From positions 1 to 64,000 of the forward strand of contig NZ_JAJNKB010000004.1 in assembly GCF_021533195.1 (NCBI RefSeq): a DNA stretch of 64,000 bases. The letters are read 5' to 3'. Source of the DNA: Portibacter marinus. Lineage in GTDB: Bacteria > Bacteroidota > Bacteroidia > Chitinophagales > Saprospiraceae. Position 1 is the stretch's first letter; the number at the start of each line of letters is the position of its first letter. A program made the translations under genes and the position numbers. Below are positions 54,703 to 64,000 of this stretch, in pieces. The notes below the pieces were generated by a model, which saw only the letters and a list, made by a program, of their open reading frames with translations, did no database searches and was not told the origin of the DNA.

Positions 54703-54736
54703 AGGCTGCACTTTTCATGAAGTGTGGCCTTTTTTT
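54703..54736 (+). terminator. Rho-independent terminator after the M16 gene
   Basis: Eleven-pair stem AGGCTGCACTT (54703-54713) / AAGTGTGGCCT (54720-54730) with two G-U pairs, a 6-nt loop and seven T residues. Confidence 0.9.
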
Positions 54737-54768
54737 GTGTCTCGATGCTTGAGAAAGTGTAGTTTTAT

Positions 54769-55323
54769 ATGCCGATGAGAGAATTATACATTATTAGCGG
54801 TGCAGGGAACAGTAGTGGCCTCAAAATATACGAGTCAGAGTCCAATGAACTGGTTATCAGAGTACCCAAAAAACTCACCTCTAAATCAGGTCGTTATCTG
54901 GCCTTTGGAATTTTGTTACTCTTACTATCCATATTCATTCCCATCTTGGTCAACATCTACATACAACACTTCATCGTAAAAATGGCTTTTTTCGCAGTTT
55001 CATTGACCTTGCTGATATTAGGCGGTGGAATATCCTCAGTAGCAACCTGGGAACTGAGATCGGCCATAGAAATTAAGCTTGACAAGGACAATATGAGTAT
55101 TTTTCAACCTGCCTTTTTCAATTATAGATCCTTGCTAAGAACCTATAGGCTCACTCAAATCGAAAAACTGTACGTGATGAAAGAAAGGCGCCTGGGAAAA
55201 GAAAAATACTCTTTGATGCTTGACGAAAAACAAGCTCTGGATGAGCGACTTATCAAAGGTTTTTATGTACCAGATCAAGCTTTGTGGATTGCGGAAGAAG
55301 TAAACAAGCACCTAAGCTTCTAG
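54769..55323 (+). CDS. Membrane protein of unknown function
   Basis: 184 residues, ATG 54769 (a second ATG is at 54775). Two adjacent membrane helices lie at residues ~45-65 and ~71-90 (YLAFGILLLLLSIFIPILV; MAFFAVSLTLLILGGGIS). The C-terminal ~90 residues are cytoplasmic-looking, strand-rich, with a Lys/Arg-rich stretch, resembling small PH-like or DUF domains without a clear match. It overlaps the convergent neighbour by four bases at the stop codons. Confidence 0.6.
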   Translation: MPMRELYIISGAGNSSGLKIYESESNELVIRVPKKLTSKSGRYLAFGILLLLLSIFIPILVNIYIQHFIVKMAFFAVSLTLLILGGGISSVATWELRSAIEIKLDKDNMSIFQPAFFNYRSLLRTYRLTQIEKLYVMKERRLGKEKYSLMLDEKQALDERLIKGFYVPDQALWIAEEVNKHLSF

Positions 55324-56207
55324 GATTTATCCTTCTCCACCAAGTGATAATTCTTATAATTAAAGTCAATACCTAAAATCTTAATAGCAAGGCTTTTAAA
55401 ACGGTCTTTTAATTTGCGCTTATTAAATGCAATATCATGCTCAAACTCCCAGTTCGTTTTCGAAATTCGTTCTCTCATCACCTGGGGATGATCCTCTTTA
55501 AATCGAGCTAACTCTGACACATTCGCTTGATAATCATATTCCTTTACTTTCTCAATATGGTGCTCTACCCACTCATCATTATGCCACAACTTATTGAAGT
55601 TGAGTTGCTTTCTTTGCATGGTTGCTGGTGGTTTTACCCAACCGTAGTGGTAGATATAAGCATCTATTGCTACTACGTTTAGTTTTTCATTTTTTCCTTT
55701 CCGAAAACCCTGAGCATCTCTATAGGAATAAATGGAAGCATTATTTTTTATCACCCTGATTTCATTTTTGTACCAATTAGAAGACAAACCTATGTAATCA
55801 TAAGAGCCATAGAAATGAAGATACTTAAAAAGTAGCCCGTCCACTTTTGCGTCATCCTGATACTTTATCATGGCCTTTTTAATTGTGGGCAGGTATTTTT
55901 CATGGACTATTTCATCCCCCTGAAGATAGAAAGCCCAATCCGAATCTATTGCAACGGCTTTAAAAGCTTTGTCTGTTTCTACAGCTAATACCTGACCACC
56001 TTCTCTCAAGTCATCATCCCATATGGTATCGATGATTTTAATTTTTGTAGAATCGATTTTTGCAATTAGATCACGAGTCTCATCTTCAGACTGGCCTACT
56101 GCTACAATCATCTCATCACACAGAGGCAAAATGGATTGGATTGACTCTACAATCGGATAGTCAAATAGAATCGCGTTTCTGATAAATGTAAAACCACTAA
56201 CCTTCAT
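55320..56207 (-). CDS. Glycosyltransferase family 2-like protein
   Basis: 295 residues. Typical GT-A features: FTFIRNAILFDYPIVESIQS, an Asp/Glu-rich DEMIVAVGQSEDETRD strand-loop, and WAFYLQGDEIVHE at the position of the DxD metal site. The C-terminal part is Lys-rich. There is no membrane helix. Donor and acceptor are unknown. It begins 18 bp after hutG, on the same strand, so it is transcribed with the hut operon unless an unseen promoter lies within hutG. Confidence 0.75.
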   Translation of the reverse strand: MKVSGFTFIRNAILFDYPIVESIQSILPLCDEMIVAVGQSEDETRDLIAKIDSTKIKIIDTIWDDDLREGGQVLAVETDKAFKAVAIDSDWAFYLQGDEIVHEKYLPTIKKAMIKYQDDAKVDGLLFKYLHFYGSYDYIGLSSNWYKNEIRVIKNNASIYSYRDAQGFRKGKNEKLNVVAIDAYIYHYGWVKPPATMQRKQLNFNKLWHNDEWVEHHIEKVKEYDYQANVSELARFKEDHPQVMRERISKTNWEFEHDIAFNKRKLKDRFKSLAIKILGIDFNYKNYHLVEKDKS

Positions 56208-56225
56208 TTTGTGAAGATAGGAGGT

Positions 56226-57173
56226 TTACCCCAAGGCATCAATGATTTTACAGATTATCCTGGCAGCAAGCCTTGCGGTTCGATCATCCAAATCGTAGGT
56301 GGGATTCATTTCCGCTATGTCTACTGCCTTACATTTACCTGTTCCAATAATGTTTTTGATAAGCCTCAAAATCATTTTGGGATGGACGCCAATAGGATTA
56401 GGAGCGCTCACTCCCGGAGCGTAAGATGATGAAAAAACATCCAAATCAATAGAAAGATGTATGATGTCCATTTCGTTTAGGAAACCTTCCAGCATTTCTA
56501 AAAAAGACTGTTTTGAATCCAATTCCGAATCATCATCATAAATAATATTGACGCCATGATCTTGAGCCGTTTTGAAGAGGTCTTTTGTGTTGGTCTCTTT
56601 TTGTATGCCAATGGGCAGATAAGAAAGCGATTTTAATTCTGATAAAATCTGATAGAAAGGCGTGCCTGAATTTACACCCATCGTGCTTCTTCTGAGATCC
56701 AAATGTGCATCAAAATTAATGACACCAATCTTTTGATCAGGATAGGCTCTGTAAAGACCCAAGGCAGTTCCGAAAGACATATCGTGCCCTCCACCCATGT
56801 TAATGACCCACGCATCTTCGTTCAGAAGCCGTTCCGTTGTCCTGGCCAAACGGTTCTGTGCTTTTTCTACCGACTGAACAGCATCATGTAAATAACTGGA
56901 TTGATCAAATAGGTTTCCAAAGTCATATATTGCTGGAGTAGCTTCATTTATGGCACACTTTGCCAGCATTCTGCGAATTTGATCTGGACCATCCGCGGCT
57001 CCTACCCTACCTTGATTTCGCCTTACCCCTTCATCAAAGTTGTATCCAACCAGGACCACACTTCCCCTTACAATATCATGATTACTCAACTCTTTTACAT
57101 GTTGATAGTAGTAAAGCGTTCCATCTGTTTCATTGGTTATCCGTCCTTTCCAAATATCTGACCTTTCTTCCAT
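56226..57173 (-). CDS. hutG: Formimidoylglutamase (arginase/ureohydrolase family)
   Basis: 315 residues. Mn2+-binding motifs of the arginase fold: GGGHDMSFG, NFDAHLDLR, and SIDLDVFSSSYAPGVSAPNP (in part). Context fixes the substrate: it hydrolyses N-formimidoyl-L-glutamate to glutamate and formamide, the last step of histidine breakdown. The start lies inside the end of hutI (37-bp overlap), supporting co-translation. Confidence 0.93.
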   Translation of the reverse strand: MEERSDIWKGRITNETDGTLYYYQHVKELSNHDIVRGSVVLVGYNFDEGVRRNQGRVGAADGPDQIRRMLAKCAINEATPAIYDFGNLFDQSSYLHDAVQSVEKAQNRLARTTERLLNEDAWVINMGGGHDMSFGTALGLYRAYPDQKIGVINFDAHLDLRRSTMGVNSGTPFYQILSELKSLSYLPIGIQKETNTKDLFKTAQDHGVNIIYDDDSELDSKQSFLEMLEGFLNEMDIIHLSIDLDVFSSSYAPGVSAPNPIGVHPKMILRLIKNIIGTGKCKAVDIAEMNPTYDLDDRTARLAARIICKIIDALG

Positions 57174-58378
57174 ACTGTCTGAGGTTTAAGTTGACCCTGG
57201 TGATACAAGATTTCCCTGTAATCGTCCACGTTAAATACATTAAAATCTGCTACAGATCCCTGGATGAGCCTACCCCTGTCATTCAACCTCAAGGCAGCAG
57301 CAGCCCTAAAAGTAATGCCAGCCAATACCTCGGCGTCTGTCAACTTTTCACTTGCGCCCATAATTGCAGCCTGAGTCAATAAATCACCCATGGGAGCACT
57401 TCCGGGATTCCAATCGCTGGCGATATTGACAATAGCTCCCGCATCCAGAAGTTGACGGGAAGGTGCAAACTTCATTCCCAGCCCAAGGCTTGCACCCGGT
57501 AGTACGGTAGCTACAGTGTTCGAAGAACCCAGCGCTCTGATGGTTTCTGAAGTTGTATTTTCCAGATGATCAACACTTGATGCATTCGTCTCTACAGCAA
57601 GCAGACCTCCTCCGGGCGAAAACTGGTCACCATGCACCGTTAATTGAAAACCCAATTTTGCTGCCTCCGTGAGATAAGCTCTGGATTGTTCCACTGAAAA
57701 TGCACTTTTCTCCGTGAAAATATCGACACGCTGAGCCAGGCCCTCCTTGCTTATTACAGGTAACAACTCCGTCAATATTGAATCCAAATAATCCTCAGGT
57801 TTTCCTTCGAAATCTCTGGGTGTCATATGAGCGGCAAGGCAGGTAGCTATGATATCACCACTTCGCTCCTCTCCCAATCGCTTTATGATCCTGAGTTGTT
57901 TTAATTCCTGCTCATGGTTCAGGCCATAACCAGATTTACACTCTACTGTAGTGACACCACATTTTAATTGAATGTCTAGCCGATCCCTGGTGAGCTTGTA
58001 AAGATGCTCAAAATCAGCTATTCTTGTTTTTTGTACCGTATCCCATATACCACCACCTCGCTCTGCAATCTCTAAATAGGAGTCACCACTATTCCGAGCT
58101 GAATAGTCAAGATGCCTGCTGCCTGCAAAACAAATGTGGGTATGGGAATCTATCCATCCTGGTAGACCCACACATGGACCTTCTAACTCAATCACTTGAT
58201 CAACCTCCTTTACCAACTTTTCATAATCCCCTACTTCCTGAATGTGTCCTCCCTGAATGATCATTCCAGCATTAGAAATGATTTCTAACTGTTCATTTCT
58301 TAATGGGCCTCTGAGACTCAAGCCTCGGAAAGTCACCAATTGATGAAATGGACCTACTATCTTTCTTTGCTCACTCAT
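57137..58378 (-). CDS. hutI: Imidazolonepropionase
   Basis: 413 residues of the amidohydrolase superfamily. Metal ligands: HTHICFAGSR near residue 84 and HGDQFSPGGG later, with IASDWNPGSAPMG toward the C-terminus. It opens the ring of 4-imidazolone-5-propionate to N-formimidoylglutamate. Its ATG abuts the hutU stop codon. Confidence 0.95.
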   Translation of the reverse strand: MSEQRKIVGPFHQLVTFRGLSLRGPLRNEQLEIISNAGMIIQGGHIQEVGDYEKLVKEVDQVIELEGPCVGLPGWIDSHTHICFAGSRHLDYSARNSGDSYLEIAERGGGIWDTVQKTRIADFEHLYKLTRDRLDIQLKCGVTTVECKSGYGLNHEQELKQLRIIKRLGEERSGDIIATCLAAHMTPRDFEGKPEDYLDSILTELLPVISKEGLAQRVDIFTEKSAFSVEQSRAYLTEAAKLGFQLTVHGDQFSPGGGLLAVETNASSVDHLENTTSETIRALGSSNTVATVLPGASLGLGMKFAPSRQLLDAGAIVNIASDWNPGSAPMGDLLTQAAIMGASEKLTDAEVLAGITFRAAAALRLNDRGRLIQGSVADFNVFNVDDYREILYHQGQLKPQTVWKKGQIFGKDG

Positions 58379-60070
58379 CTAAATATCCAAATTGTATTCT
58401 TTACTCTTTTGGGCCGCTTTTTCATAACCTGCATCCTTATGCCTGAAAACACCCATGGCGGGGTCTATATGTAAAACTCTACTGAGGCACGCTTCAGCTC
58501 GATCTGTACCGTCAGCAACGACTACCATTCCCGCGTGCTGGGAATAACCCATTCCTACCCCACCTCCATGATGGAAAGACACCCAGGTCGCACCACCACT
58601 GGTATTGCCCATCAGATTCAGCAATGCCCAGTCTGAGACAGCATCTGATCCATCCTTCATGCCTTCGGTTTCTCGGTTTGGTGATGCAACAGAACCACAA
58701 TCCAGATGATCGCGACCTATGACGATCGGGGCTTTGACTTTTCCGGTCCTCACCAGTTCATTGAAGATGAGACCTGCCTTCTTGCGATCTCCGAGCCCTA
58801 ACCAACAAATCCTTGCCGGCAATCCCTGAAATTGCACCATTTTCCCGGCTTTCTTCAACCAGTTAATCAAATCCTTGTCTTCAGCAAAAGCTTCCATCAA
58901 TGCTCTGTCTGTAACATAAATATCTTCAGGGTCTCCGGACAATGCCACCCACCTGAATGGCCCTTTCCCTTCGCAGAATAAAGGCCGGATATAAGCAGGA
59001 ACAAAGCCAGGAAAGTCGAAAGCATTATGAACTCCCCCTTCCTTGGCGTAAGCCCTTAAATTATTGCCATAATCGAAGGTGATTGCCCCTTTTTGCTGCA
59101 ATTCCAACATTAATTCTACGTGCCTGGCCATACTCTGAATTGATAACTTTCTATATTTTCCAGGAGTGCTTTTTCTCATTGACATAGCCTCTGATAGATC
59201 AATATCGTGTGGAACATACCCATTAATAGGATCGTGTGCAGAAGTTTGATCGGTTAAAACATCCGGAACAATGCGATCATTGACAAGCTTTTCCAGCACA
59301 TCAACGATATTGGCTACCAATCCCACTGAAAGCGCCTTGCCTTCTTTTTTCGCCTGCAGGCAAAGTGCTATTGCCTCTTCATAATCCGAGGTCATCAAGT
59401 CGATGTAACCGCTATCTATTCGCTTCTCAATTCTAGAAGCATCAACGTCTACTCCAAGAAAAGAAGCCCCAGCCATCTTGGCTGCCAAAGGTTGAGCTCC
59501 ACCCATTCCCCCTAATCCGCCTGAAACCAGAAACTTGCCGCGCAGATCACTGTCAAAATGCTTGCGACCACACGCCATGAAAGTCTCATAAGTTCCCTGC
59601 AATATTCCTTGTGTTCCAATATAAATCCAGCTTCCAGCCGTCATTTGTCCGTACATCATCAATCCCTTCTGCTGCAACTCATCAAAGTGCTCCCAAGTCG
59701 CATATTTAGGAACCAGATTGCTATTGGCAATTAAAACCCTCGGCGCTTGCGGGTGAGTGGGAATAATACCTATGGGTTTGCCGGATTGAATCAAAAGGCT
59801 CTCATCGTCTTTAAGCCTCAATAAACAATCGATGATCTTTCTTAAAGATTCAACATTTCTGGCTGCCTGTCCTGTTCCACCATAAACTACCAGTCTCGAC
59901 GGATCTTCAGCAACTTCCTGATCAAGATTGTTGAGCAGCATTCGAAGGGCAGCTTCTGTTTGCCAGCTTTTTGCATTCAACTCTCTTCCTCTTGGCGCTC
60001 GATAAACAGGATGATGAGCGTATTGCTCAATAAACTTCGAAAACCGGGTCGAAATCACTGTAGTATTCAT
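58379..60070 (-). CDS. hutU: Urocanate hydratase
   Basis: 563 residues, the usual size. NAD+ cofactor region [18 protein letters not shown], and conserved blocks [16 protein letters not shown], GWYPxH-equivalent [12 protein letters not shown], and [21 protein letters not shown] (in part). It converts urocanate to 4-imidazolone-5-propionate using NAD+ as an electrophile. The start overlaps the hutH end by 44 bp. Confidence 0.96.
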   Translation of the reverse strand: MNTTVISTRFSKFIEQYAHHPVYRAPRGRELNAKSWQTEAALRMLLNNLDQEVAEDPSRLVVYGGTGQAARNVESLRKIIDCLLRLKDDESLLIQSGKPIGIIPTHPQAPRVLIANSNLVPKYATWEHFDELQQKGLMMYGQMTAGSWIYIGTQGILQGTYETFMACGRKHFDSDLRGKFLVSGGLGGMGGAQPLAAKMAGASFLGVDVDASRIEKRIDSGYIDLMTSDYEEAIALCLQAKKEGKALSVGLVANIVDVLEKLVNDRIVPDVLTDQTSAHDPINGYVPHDIDLSEAMSMRKSTPGKYRKLSIQSMARHVELMLELQQKGAITFDYGNNLRAYAKEGGVHNAFDFPGFVPAYIRPLFCEGKGPFRWVALSGDPEDIYVTDRALMEAFAEDKDLINWLKKAGKMVQFQGLPARICWLGLGDRKKAGLIFNELVRTGKVKAPIVIGRDHLDCGSVASPNRETEGMKDGSDAVSDWALLNLMGNTSGGATWVSFHHGGGVGMGYSQHAGMVVVADGTDRAEACLSRVLHIDPAMGVFRHKDAGYEKAAQKSKEYNLDI

Positions 60071-61586
60071 CTTTATGTTCTTTTTCTATTTTTATTAATT
60101 CGCCAGACTTCAATAATTCAATGGCCTGCGATATGTCTTCAGCAAATAATCGATCCTCGTGACAGAATTTAATCCGGGATCTGACCTTCTCATGAAGTGA
60201 TTCGATGAGTTGACTTGATCTTAAAGGTCGATGAAACTCAATGGCTTGTGCTGCGCATATCAATTCAATGGCCAATATTTTCTCAGTATTTTTAGCAACT
60301 TTTAGTGCTTTTCTGGCACCTATAGAACCCATGCTAACATGGTCTTCCTGTCCCAAAGATGTGGTTATAGAGTCTGCACTAGCTGGAAAACAATGCGTTT
60401 TATTTTCACTGGCCAGGGCTGCGGCGGTATACTGTAAAATCATAAAACCGGAATTCAAGCCTGTCTTTTTCAATAGCAGTTTGGGCACGCCATCGGTCTT
60501 TCCCTCCAGTGAGAGATACATTCTTCTGTCCGATATACTTCCTAATTCCGCATTGGCTAAACAGGCATAGTCAATAGGAAGTGCCAATGGTTGGCCATGA
60601 AAATTACCTCCGGAAATGGTGTGATGCTCATTAAAGATGATGGGATTATCTGTCACAGCATTCATTTCTATCTCTAAATTCTCTTTCAAGTGCCTCCAAG
60701 AATTTCTGGATGCTCCATGTACCTGTGGCATACATCGCAATGAGTACGGATCTTGTACTTTTTGGCAATTGGCATGGCTGCTGTTGATCTCGGAATCCTT
60801 TAAAAAGCTATAAATTCTGGCGGCAGTGTGTACGTTCGCGGGGAAAGGTCTCAGTTGGTGTAGTTCCGGCAGAAATGGCTTCCTTGACCCTTTTAATGCA
60901 TCCAGCATCATCGCTCCGATTAAATCGGCATGTTGTAAATTGCACCAAGTCTTTTCCACTAATAAAGCGGTGTGCGCGGCAATGAATTGGGTACCATTTA
61001 TTAATGACAGAATATCTTTGGGTCCTAGATTCACACGTTCCAAACCGAACGATTGTAATACTTCTTCCGCACTTTTTATCCCACCATTGACATACACAAA
61101 TCCTCTCCCAATGAGTGGTAAAAAAAGATGCGCCAATGGAGCCAAATCACCAGATGCACCGACGGAACCTTGAGAGGGTACAACTGGAATAATATCATTT
61201 TCAATGTGCCAATGTATGCGGTTAATGATTTCTAAAGAAACACCTGAATAACTTTTGCATAAAGCATGTAGTTTGAGGATCAACATAAGCCTGGCAAGCT
61301 CAGGTCCTATGGAATCTCCTACCCCTACACTATGGCTTAGTAATAGCTTCTCTTGCAGTACTGCCGTTTCCTGAGTTGAAATACGAGTGGTACAAAGTGG
61401 TCCGAATCCGGTATTGATTCCGTAAACGGAAGCTTCAACATTGGCGATTTTGATAACAGCCTCATTTGAATCTTTGATTGATTGTAAGGTTTCATTTGAA
61501 AAACGAATCCTTCTTTCACCTCTGCTGATTTCCAATAGGCTGGTGACTGTCATGTGGTCCCGTCCAATGTCAAATAATGTAGCCAT
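60027..61586 (-). CDS. hutH: Histidine ammonia-lyase
   Basis: 519 residues from the ATG at 61586. A TTG at 61607 would extend it by seven residues, but it lies inside the promoter/operator region. The self-forming MIO electrophile comes from ASGD in [14 protein letters not shown]. The motifs YGINTGFG and [11 protein letters not shown] are also present. It removes ammonia from histidine to give urocanate, the first step of the pathway. It is the first gene of the hut operon, divergent from lysR. Confidence 0.95.
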   Translation of the reverse strand: MATLFDIGRDHMTVTSLLEISRGERRIRFSNETLQSIKDSNEAVIKIANVEASVYGINTGFGPLCTTRISTQETAVLQEKLLLSHSVGVGDSIGPELARLMLILKLHALCKSYSGVSLEIINRIHWHIENDIIPVVPSQGSVGASGDLAPLAHLFLPLIGRGFVYVNGGIKSAEEVLQSFGLERVNLGPKDILSLINGTQFIAAHTALLVEKTWCNLQHADLIGAMMLDALKGSRKPFLPELHQLRPFPANVHTAARIYSFLKDSEINSSHANCQKVQDPYSLRCMPQVHGASRNSWRHLKENLEIEMNAVTDNPIIFNEHHTISGGNFHGQPLALPIDYACLANAELGSISDRRMYLSLEGKTDGVPKLLLKKTGLNSGFMILQYTAAALASENKTHCFPASADSITTSLGQEDHVSMGSIGARKALKVAKNTEKILAIELICAAQAIEFHRPLRSSQLIESLHEKVRSRIKFCHEDRLFAEDISQAIELLKSGELIKIEKEHKDEYYSDFDPVFEVY

Positions 61587-61593
61587 CGATCTC

Positions 61594-61608
61594 TTTGTTC
61601 TATACAAA
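61594..61608. promoter_or_regulatory. LysR-box operator between hutH and lysR
   Basis: Perfect dyad TTTGT-TCTAT-ACAAA. Its inner part fits the T-N11-A rule for LysR-type regulators with dyad symmetry. It overlaps the -33 box of lysR and the -7 box of hutH. Confidence 0.6.
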
Positions 61609-61624
61609 CTTAATCGTAGCTTTG
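61594..61624 (+). promoter_or_regulatory. Consensus promoter of lysR
   Basis: TTTG (61594-61597), a spacer of exactly 19 nt, then TAGCTTTG (61617-61624): a full match to TTTG-N19-TAnnTTTG. The predicted start is ~61631, 22 nt before the ATG. Confidence 0.7.
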
Positions 61625-61635
61625 ATAACTACCAA
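61605..61635 (-). promoter_or_regulatory. Promoter of the hut operon
   Basis: On the minus strand TTGG (61635-61632, 3 of 4 for TTTG), 19 nt, then TAAGTTTG (61612-61605), an exact -7 match. The predicted transcript starts ~12 nt before the hutH ATG, supporting the 61586 start. Confidence 0.55.
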
Positions 61636-61652
61636 TACACATTTTAGATCAT

Positions 61653-62558
61653 ATGATAACTACTAGTAATCAAATTGAGCTTAGACACCTGAGATACTTT
61701 CAAGCGGTTGCAGAAGAGCTCAACTTTCATAGAGCCGCCGATAAACTGTTCATTTCTCAGCCTGGACTAAGCCGGCAAATTAAGCAGTTGGAATTCTACC
61801 TCGGATTCCCACTGTTTATCAGGGATAAAAAAAGCGTAGGACTGACAGAGCCCGGAGTTTTTTTTCGAAAAGAAGTGGATGTCATTCTTAACCAGATAGA
61901 AAGGACCATTGAGCATACGAGCTATATTGCGGGTGGTCAGGGAGGAGCTTTGAAGATCGGTTTCGTGGGATCTGCCATGCAGAATGTCCTTCCTGATTTG
62001 ATCATAGCCTCTACCCGCAAGCATCCTCAATTGACCTTCTCATTTGAAGAGATGCGCAATGCCATGCAAATCGAAATGCTGCTCCAAAGCAGTCTAGATC
62101 TCGGGTTTGTACGACTGGATAGTGTCCCCCAAGAACTCATTTTGCGGCCTGTATTTGAAGATACTTTTTCTCTGGTACTGCCGATAGACCATCCACTTAC
62201 AGCTGAGAACTTTTGTGACATGAGTCAGTTAAAATCGGCCTCATTCATACTTTTTCAACCCAAATATAGTCCTGTCTATTACAAAGAAGTTCTGAGTATT
62301 TGTGAGGATGCAGGTTTTAAACCCAGGATTTCCCATAATTCTGTACACGCCAGCACCATTTACAGGTTAGTGGAAAATGGCCTGGGCGTCTCCATCGTTC
62401 CTACCTCTTTGCAAAAGGGTTACCAAATGAATGTTAAGTTTATTGAATTAAAGGACATACATCAGAAGGCGAGACTTTCTATTGTTTACAATAAGAACAA
62501 CCGGAATCCAAGTCTAAAATTGATTTTGGAAATCATTGATACGGTATTGATGAAATAA
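61653..62558 (+). CDS. LysR-family regulator, probable hut regulator
   Basis: 301 residues. N-terminal winged helix-turn-helix: LRHLRYFQAVAEELNFHRAAD (in part), LFISQPGLSRQIKQLE. The C-terminal periplasmic-binding-like effector domain has usual length. It is divergent from hutH with a shared control region, the classical arrangement in which a LysR protein regulates its neighbour. Most known hut systems use HutC or HutP instead, so the assignment is from context. The effector is unknown; urocanate or histidine would be expected. Confidence 0.9.
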   Translation: MITTSNQIELRHLRYFQAVAEELNFHRAADKLFISQPGLSRQIKQLEFYLGFPLFIRDKKSVGLTEPGVFFRKEVDVILNQIERTIEHTSYIAGGQGGALKIGFVGSAMQNVLPDLIIASTRKHPQLTFSFEEMRNAMQIEMLLQSSLDLGFVRLDSVPQELILRPVFEDTFSLVLPIDHPLTAENFCDMSQLKSASFILFQPKYSPVYYKEVLSICEDAGFKPRISHNSVHASTIYRLVENGLGVSIVPTSLQKGYQMNVKFIELKDIHQKARLSIVYNKNNRNPSLKLILEIIDTVLMK

Positions 62559-62576
62559 TCTTAACTTTCACGGTCG

Positions 62577-64000
62577 ATGAATTTATCTAAGCTTATAATC
62601 GAACTGGAAGGAAGTGTTTACACTGACGACCTATCCAGAACCATCTATGCGACGGATGCCTCAGTGTATCAGGAGAAACCGTTGGCTGTTGCTATACCCA
62701 AAAATACCGAAGATCTCAGAAGAATTGTCAGGTTTTGTGCGGACCACGCTTTACCGATCATACCAAGAGCAGCCGGAACATCTTTAGCCGGTCAATGCGT
62801 TGGTTCCGGACTTGTGGTGGATGTTTCTAAAAATTTACGCAGAATTTGGGACCTGGACATTGAGGCTCAAAGTGTTTGGGTGGAGCCAGGGGTTATACGT
62901 GACGAACTGAATCAGTATTTAAAGAAGCATGGCTTACATTTCGGACCGAATACTTCTACTGCTAACCGCTGTATGATCGGAGGGATGGTAGGTAACAATT
63001 CTTGTGGTTCTTCATCGATTAAGTATGGTTCTACGAGGGATCATGTCCAGGAAATGAAAGTGATTCTTTCAGATGGTAGTGAGGCACATTTCACATCCAT
63101 GAAATCAAGGCAAACATCAAGTCACCATGATCAAAATAGATTAGAGGACAAGATTGTGGCAAAGATGCTCGAAATGGTCAATGATGAGAAGATGCGTGAG
63201 TCTGTAAAGAAAAATTTTCCGCATCCTGATGTATCCAGAAGAAATACAGGTTATGCGATGGATGCCATTATGAAGGAATTTAATCTTTGTAAATTATTGG
63301 CGGGTTCTGAGGGCACATTGGCATTAACGACTGCAGTAAAGCTCTCTCTCGATCCGCTTCCCGGCAAAGAAAGTGTGGTGATTTGTCCTCATTTTGATTC
63401 CGTCAATGAAGCTATGAAGGCGATTCCATTGATCATGTCTTTCCAGCCCGACATGTGTGAGTTGATGGATAAAGTGATCCTGGATTGCACCAAAGCCAAT
63501 AAGAAACAGCAGAAAAACCGATTTTTTCTTGAAGGTGACCCTCAGGCAGTACTCATGGTGCAATTCAACCGTGCGGACCAGAAAGCCCTCCACGAAATCG
63601 TTGAGAATTTTGAAAAATCAATGCTCAATCATACTTCCTCTTACGCCATACCTAAAATTTATGCACCGGACGATCAAAAAGTATTTGAACTAAGGGCTGC
63701 AGGACTCGGTGTCCTCGCCAATCTTCCAGGAGATCCGAAGGCCGTAGCGTGCATAGAGGATACCGCTGTCAGAATTGAGGATCTTGCAAATTACATAGCA
63801 GAGTTTGAAAAAATGATGGAGGGGTTTGGACAAAAAGCTGTTTTCTATGCTCATGCAGGGGCAGGTGAGATCCACCTAAGACCCATCCTGGATCTAAAAA
63901 AGCAAAAAGATGTCGATTTGTTTTATGAAATCACGTTGGCCACTGCGCGATTGGTTAAAAAGTATAGAGGCTCACTGAGTGGAGAGCACGGTGATGGGAG
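62577..64000 (+). CDS. FAD-linked oxidase, N-terminal part of an FAD/Fe-S oxidoreductase (3' end outside window)
   Basis: 474 codons are visible from ATG 62577 to the right edge, still open. The PCMH-type FAD domain has PRAAGTSLAGQCVGSGLVVD, MIGGMVGNNSCGSSSIKYGS and GSEGTLALTTAVKL. The cap/C-terminal FAD-oxidase part has YAHAGAGEIHLRP and SGEHGDGR at the edge. This is the GlcD / D-lactate dehydrogenase group; the close relatives I know are ~980-residue fusions with a C-terminal Fe-S (CCG) domain, which would lie off-window. Its start is 18 bp after lysR, so both are one transcript. Substrate is probably a 2-hydroxy acid. Confidence 0.88.
   Translation, partial: MNLSKLIIELEGSVYTDDLSRTIYATDASVYQEKPLAVAIPKNTEDLRRIVRFCADHALPIIPRAAGTSLAGQCVGSGLVVDVSKNLRRIWDLDIEAQSVWVEPGVIRDELNQYLKKHGLHFGPNTSTANRCMIGGMVGNNSCGSSSIKYGSTRDHVQEMKVILSDGSEAHFTSMKSRQTSSHHDQNRLEDKIVAKMLEMVNDEKMRESVKKNFPHPDVSRRNTGYAMDAIMKEFNLCKLLAGSEGTLALTTAVKLSLDPLPGKESVVICPHFDSVNEAMKAIPLIMSFQPDMCELMDKVILDCTKANKKQQKNRFFLEGDPQAVLMVQFNRADQKALHEIVENFEKSMLNHTSSYAIPKIYAPDDQKVFELRAAGLGVLANLPGDPKAVACIEDTAVRIEDLANYIAEFEKMMEGFGQKAVFYAHAGAGEIHLRPILDLKKQKDVDLFYEITLATARLVKKYRGSLSGEHGDG

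Noticed and set aside
61587-61607. TTG start for HutH
   Set aside because: It lies inside the dyad and promoter region; the ATG at 61586 follows the predicted transcript start and gives a normal HutH N-terminus.

Overview
The window looks like chromosomal DNA of a marine or free-living Bacteroidota, probably Saprospiria-like. The evidence is AT-rich DNA, C-terminal type IX secretion (T9SS) sorting domains on three secreted proteins, very large Ig/PKD/HYR-repeat surface proteins, promoters of the Bacteroidota form TTTG-N19-TAnnTTTG, few Shine-Dalgarno sequences, lipoprotein and signal-peptide style, and housekeeping genes typical of the phylum. The exact genus is inference. I see no rRNA, tRNA, CRISPR array, insertion sequence or prophage.

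Layout. 1-5080 (-): a giant secreted Ig/PKD/SdrD-type protein, open at the left edge, with a long leader. 5.6-11.5 kb (-): glycosyltransferase, EF-G-like GTPase, then cytochrome c, AnmK and an SDR epimerase. 11.6-18.8 kb (+): a TetR regulator leading a TolC / membrane-fusion / RND efflux operon that ends, by an overlapping stop/start, in pdxH. 18.9-20.2 kb (+): a T9SS cargo protein with a strong terminator. 20.3-21.1 kb (-): two tandem short SSB paralogues with repeat-rich upstream DNA. 21.4-24.4 kb: methyltransferase, glycosylasparaginase, two envelope proteins. 24.5-26.5 kb (-): iscS-iscU-iscA. 26.7-27.1 kb (-): a small lipoprotein. 27.3-30.5 kb (+): MeaB GTPase, M23 peptidase, Bcp peroxiredoxin. 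31-32 kb (-): a Trp-repeat secreted protein and a DUF3127 protein with an SSB-like tail. 32-42.5 kb (-): twin ~1700-residue T9SS proteins, each with HYR/Ig repeats, a dockerin and a cohesin-like module. 42.9-47.5 kb: proS, a very low-complexity secreted protein and an OmpP1/FadL-type porin. 47.5-48.9 kb (-): CAP protein, DUF2007 protein, LMW phosphatase. 49-54.7 kb (+): trkA-trkH and an M16 protease. 55.3-61.6 kb (-): the complete histidine utilisation operon hutH-hutU-hutI-hutG plus a glycosyltransferase-like gene. 61.65-64 kb (+): a divergent LysR regulator and an FAD/Fe-S oxidoreductase, open at the right edge.

How they work together. The hut genes convert histidine to glutamate and formamide. 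A 15-bp dyad of LysR-box form sits where the divergent hutH and lysR promoters overlap, so the pair probably acts as one switch. The isc genes make Fe-S clusters. The surface inventory (three giant repeat proteins, a T9SS cargo protein, a Tyr/Asp then Arg/Ser low-complexity protein, porin-like proteins and peptidases) suggests a cell that invests heavily in an external matrix. The most unusual observations are dockerin and cohesin-like modules in the same two paralogues, an unassigned module shared between the left-edge giant and the 19-kb cargo protein, an SSB-like C-terminal tip on the DUF3127 protein, and the shared hut/lysR promoter-operator.
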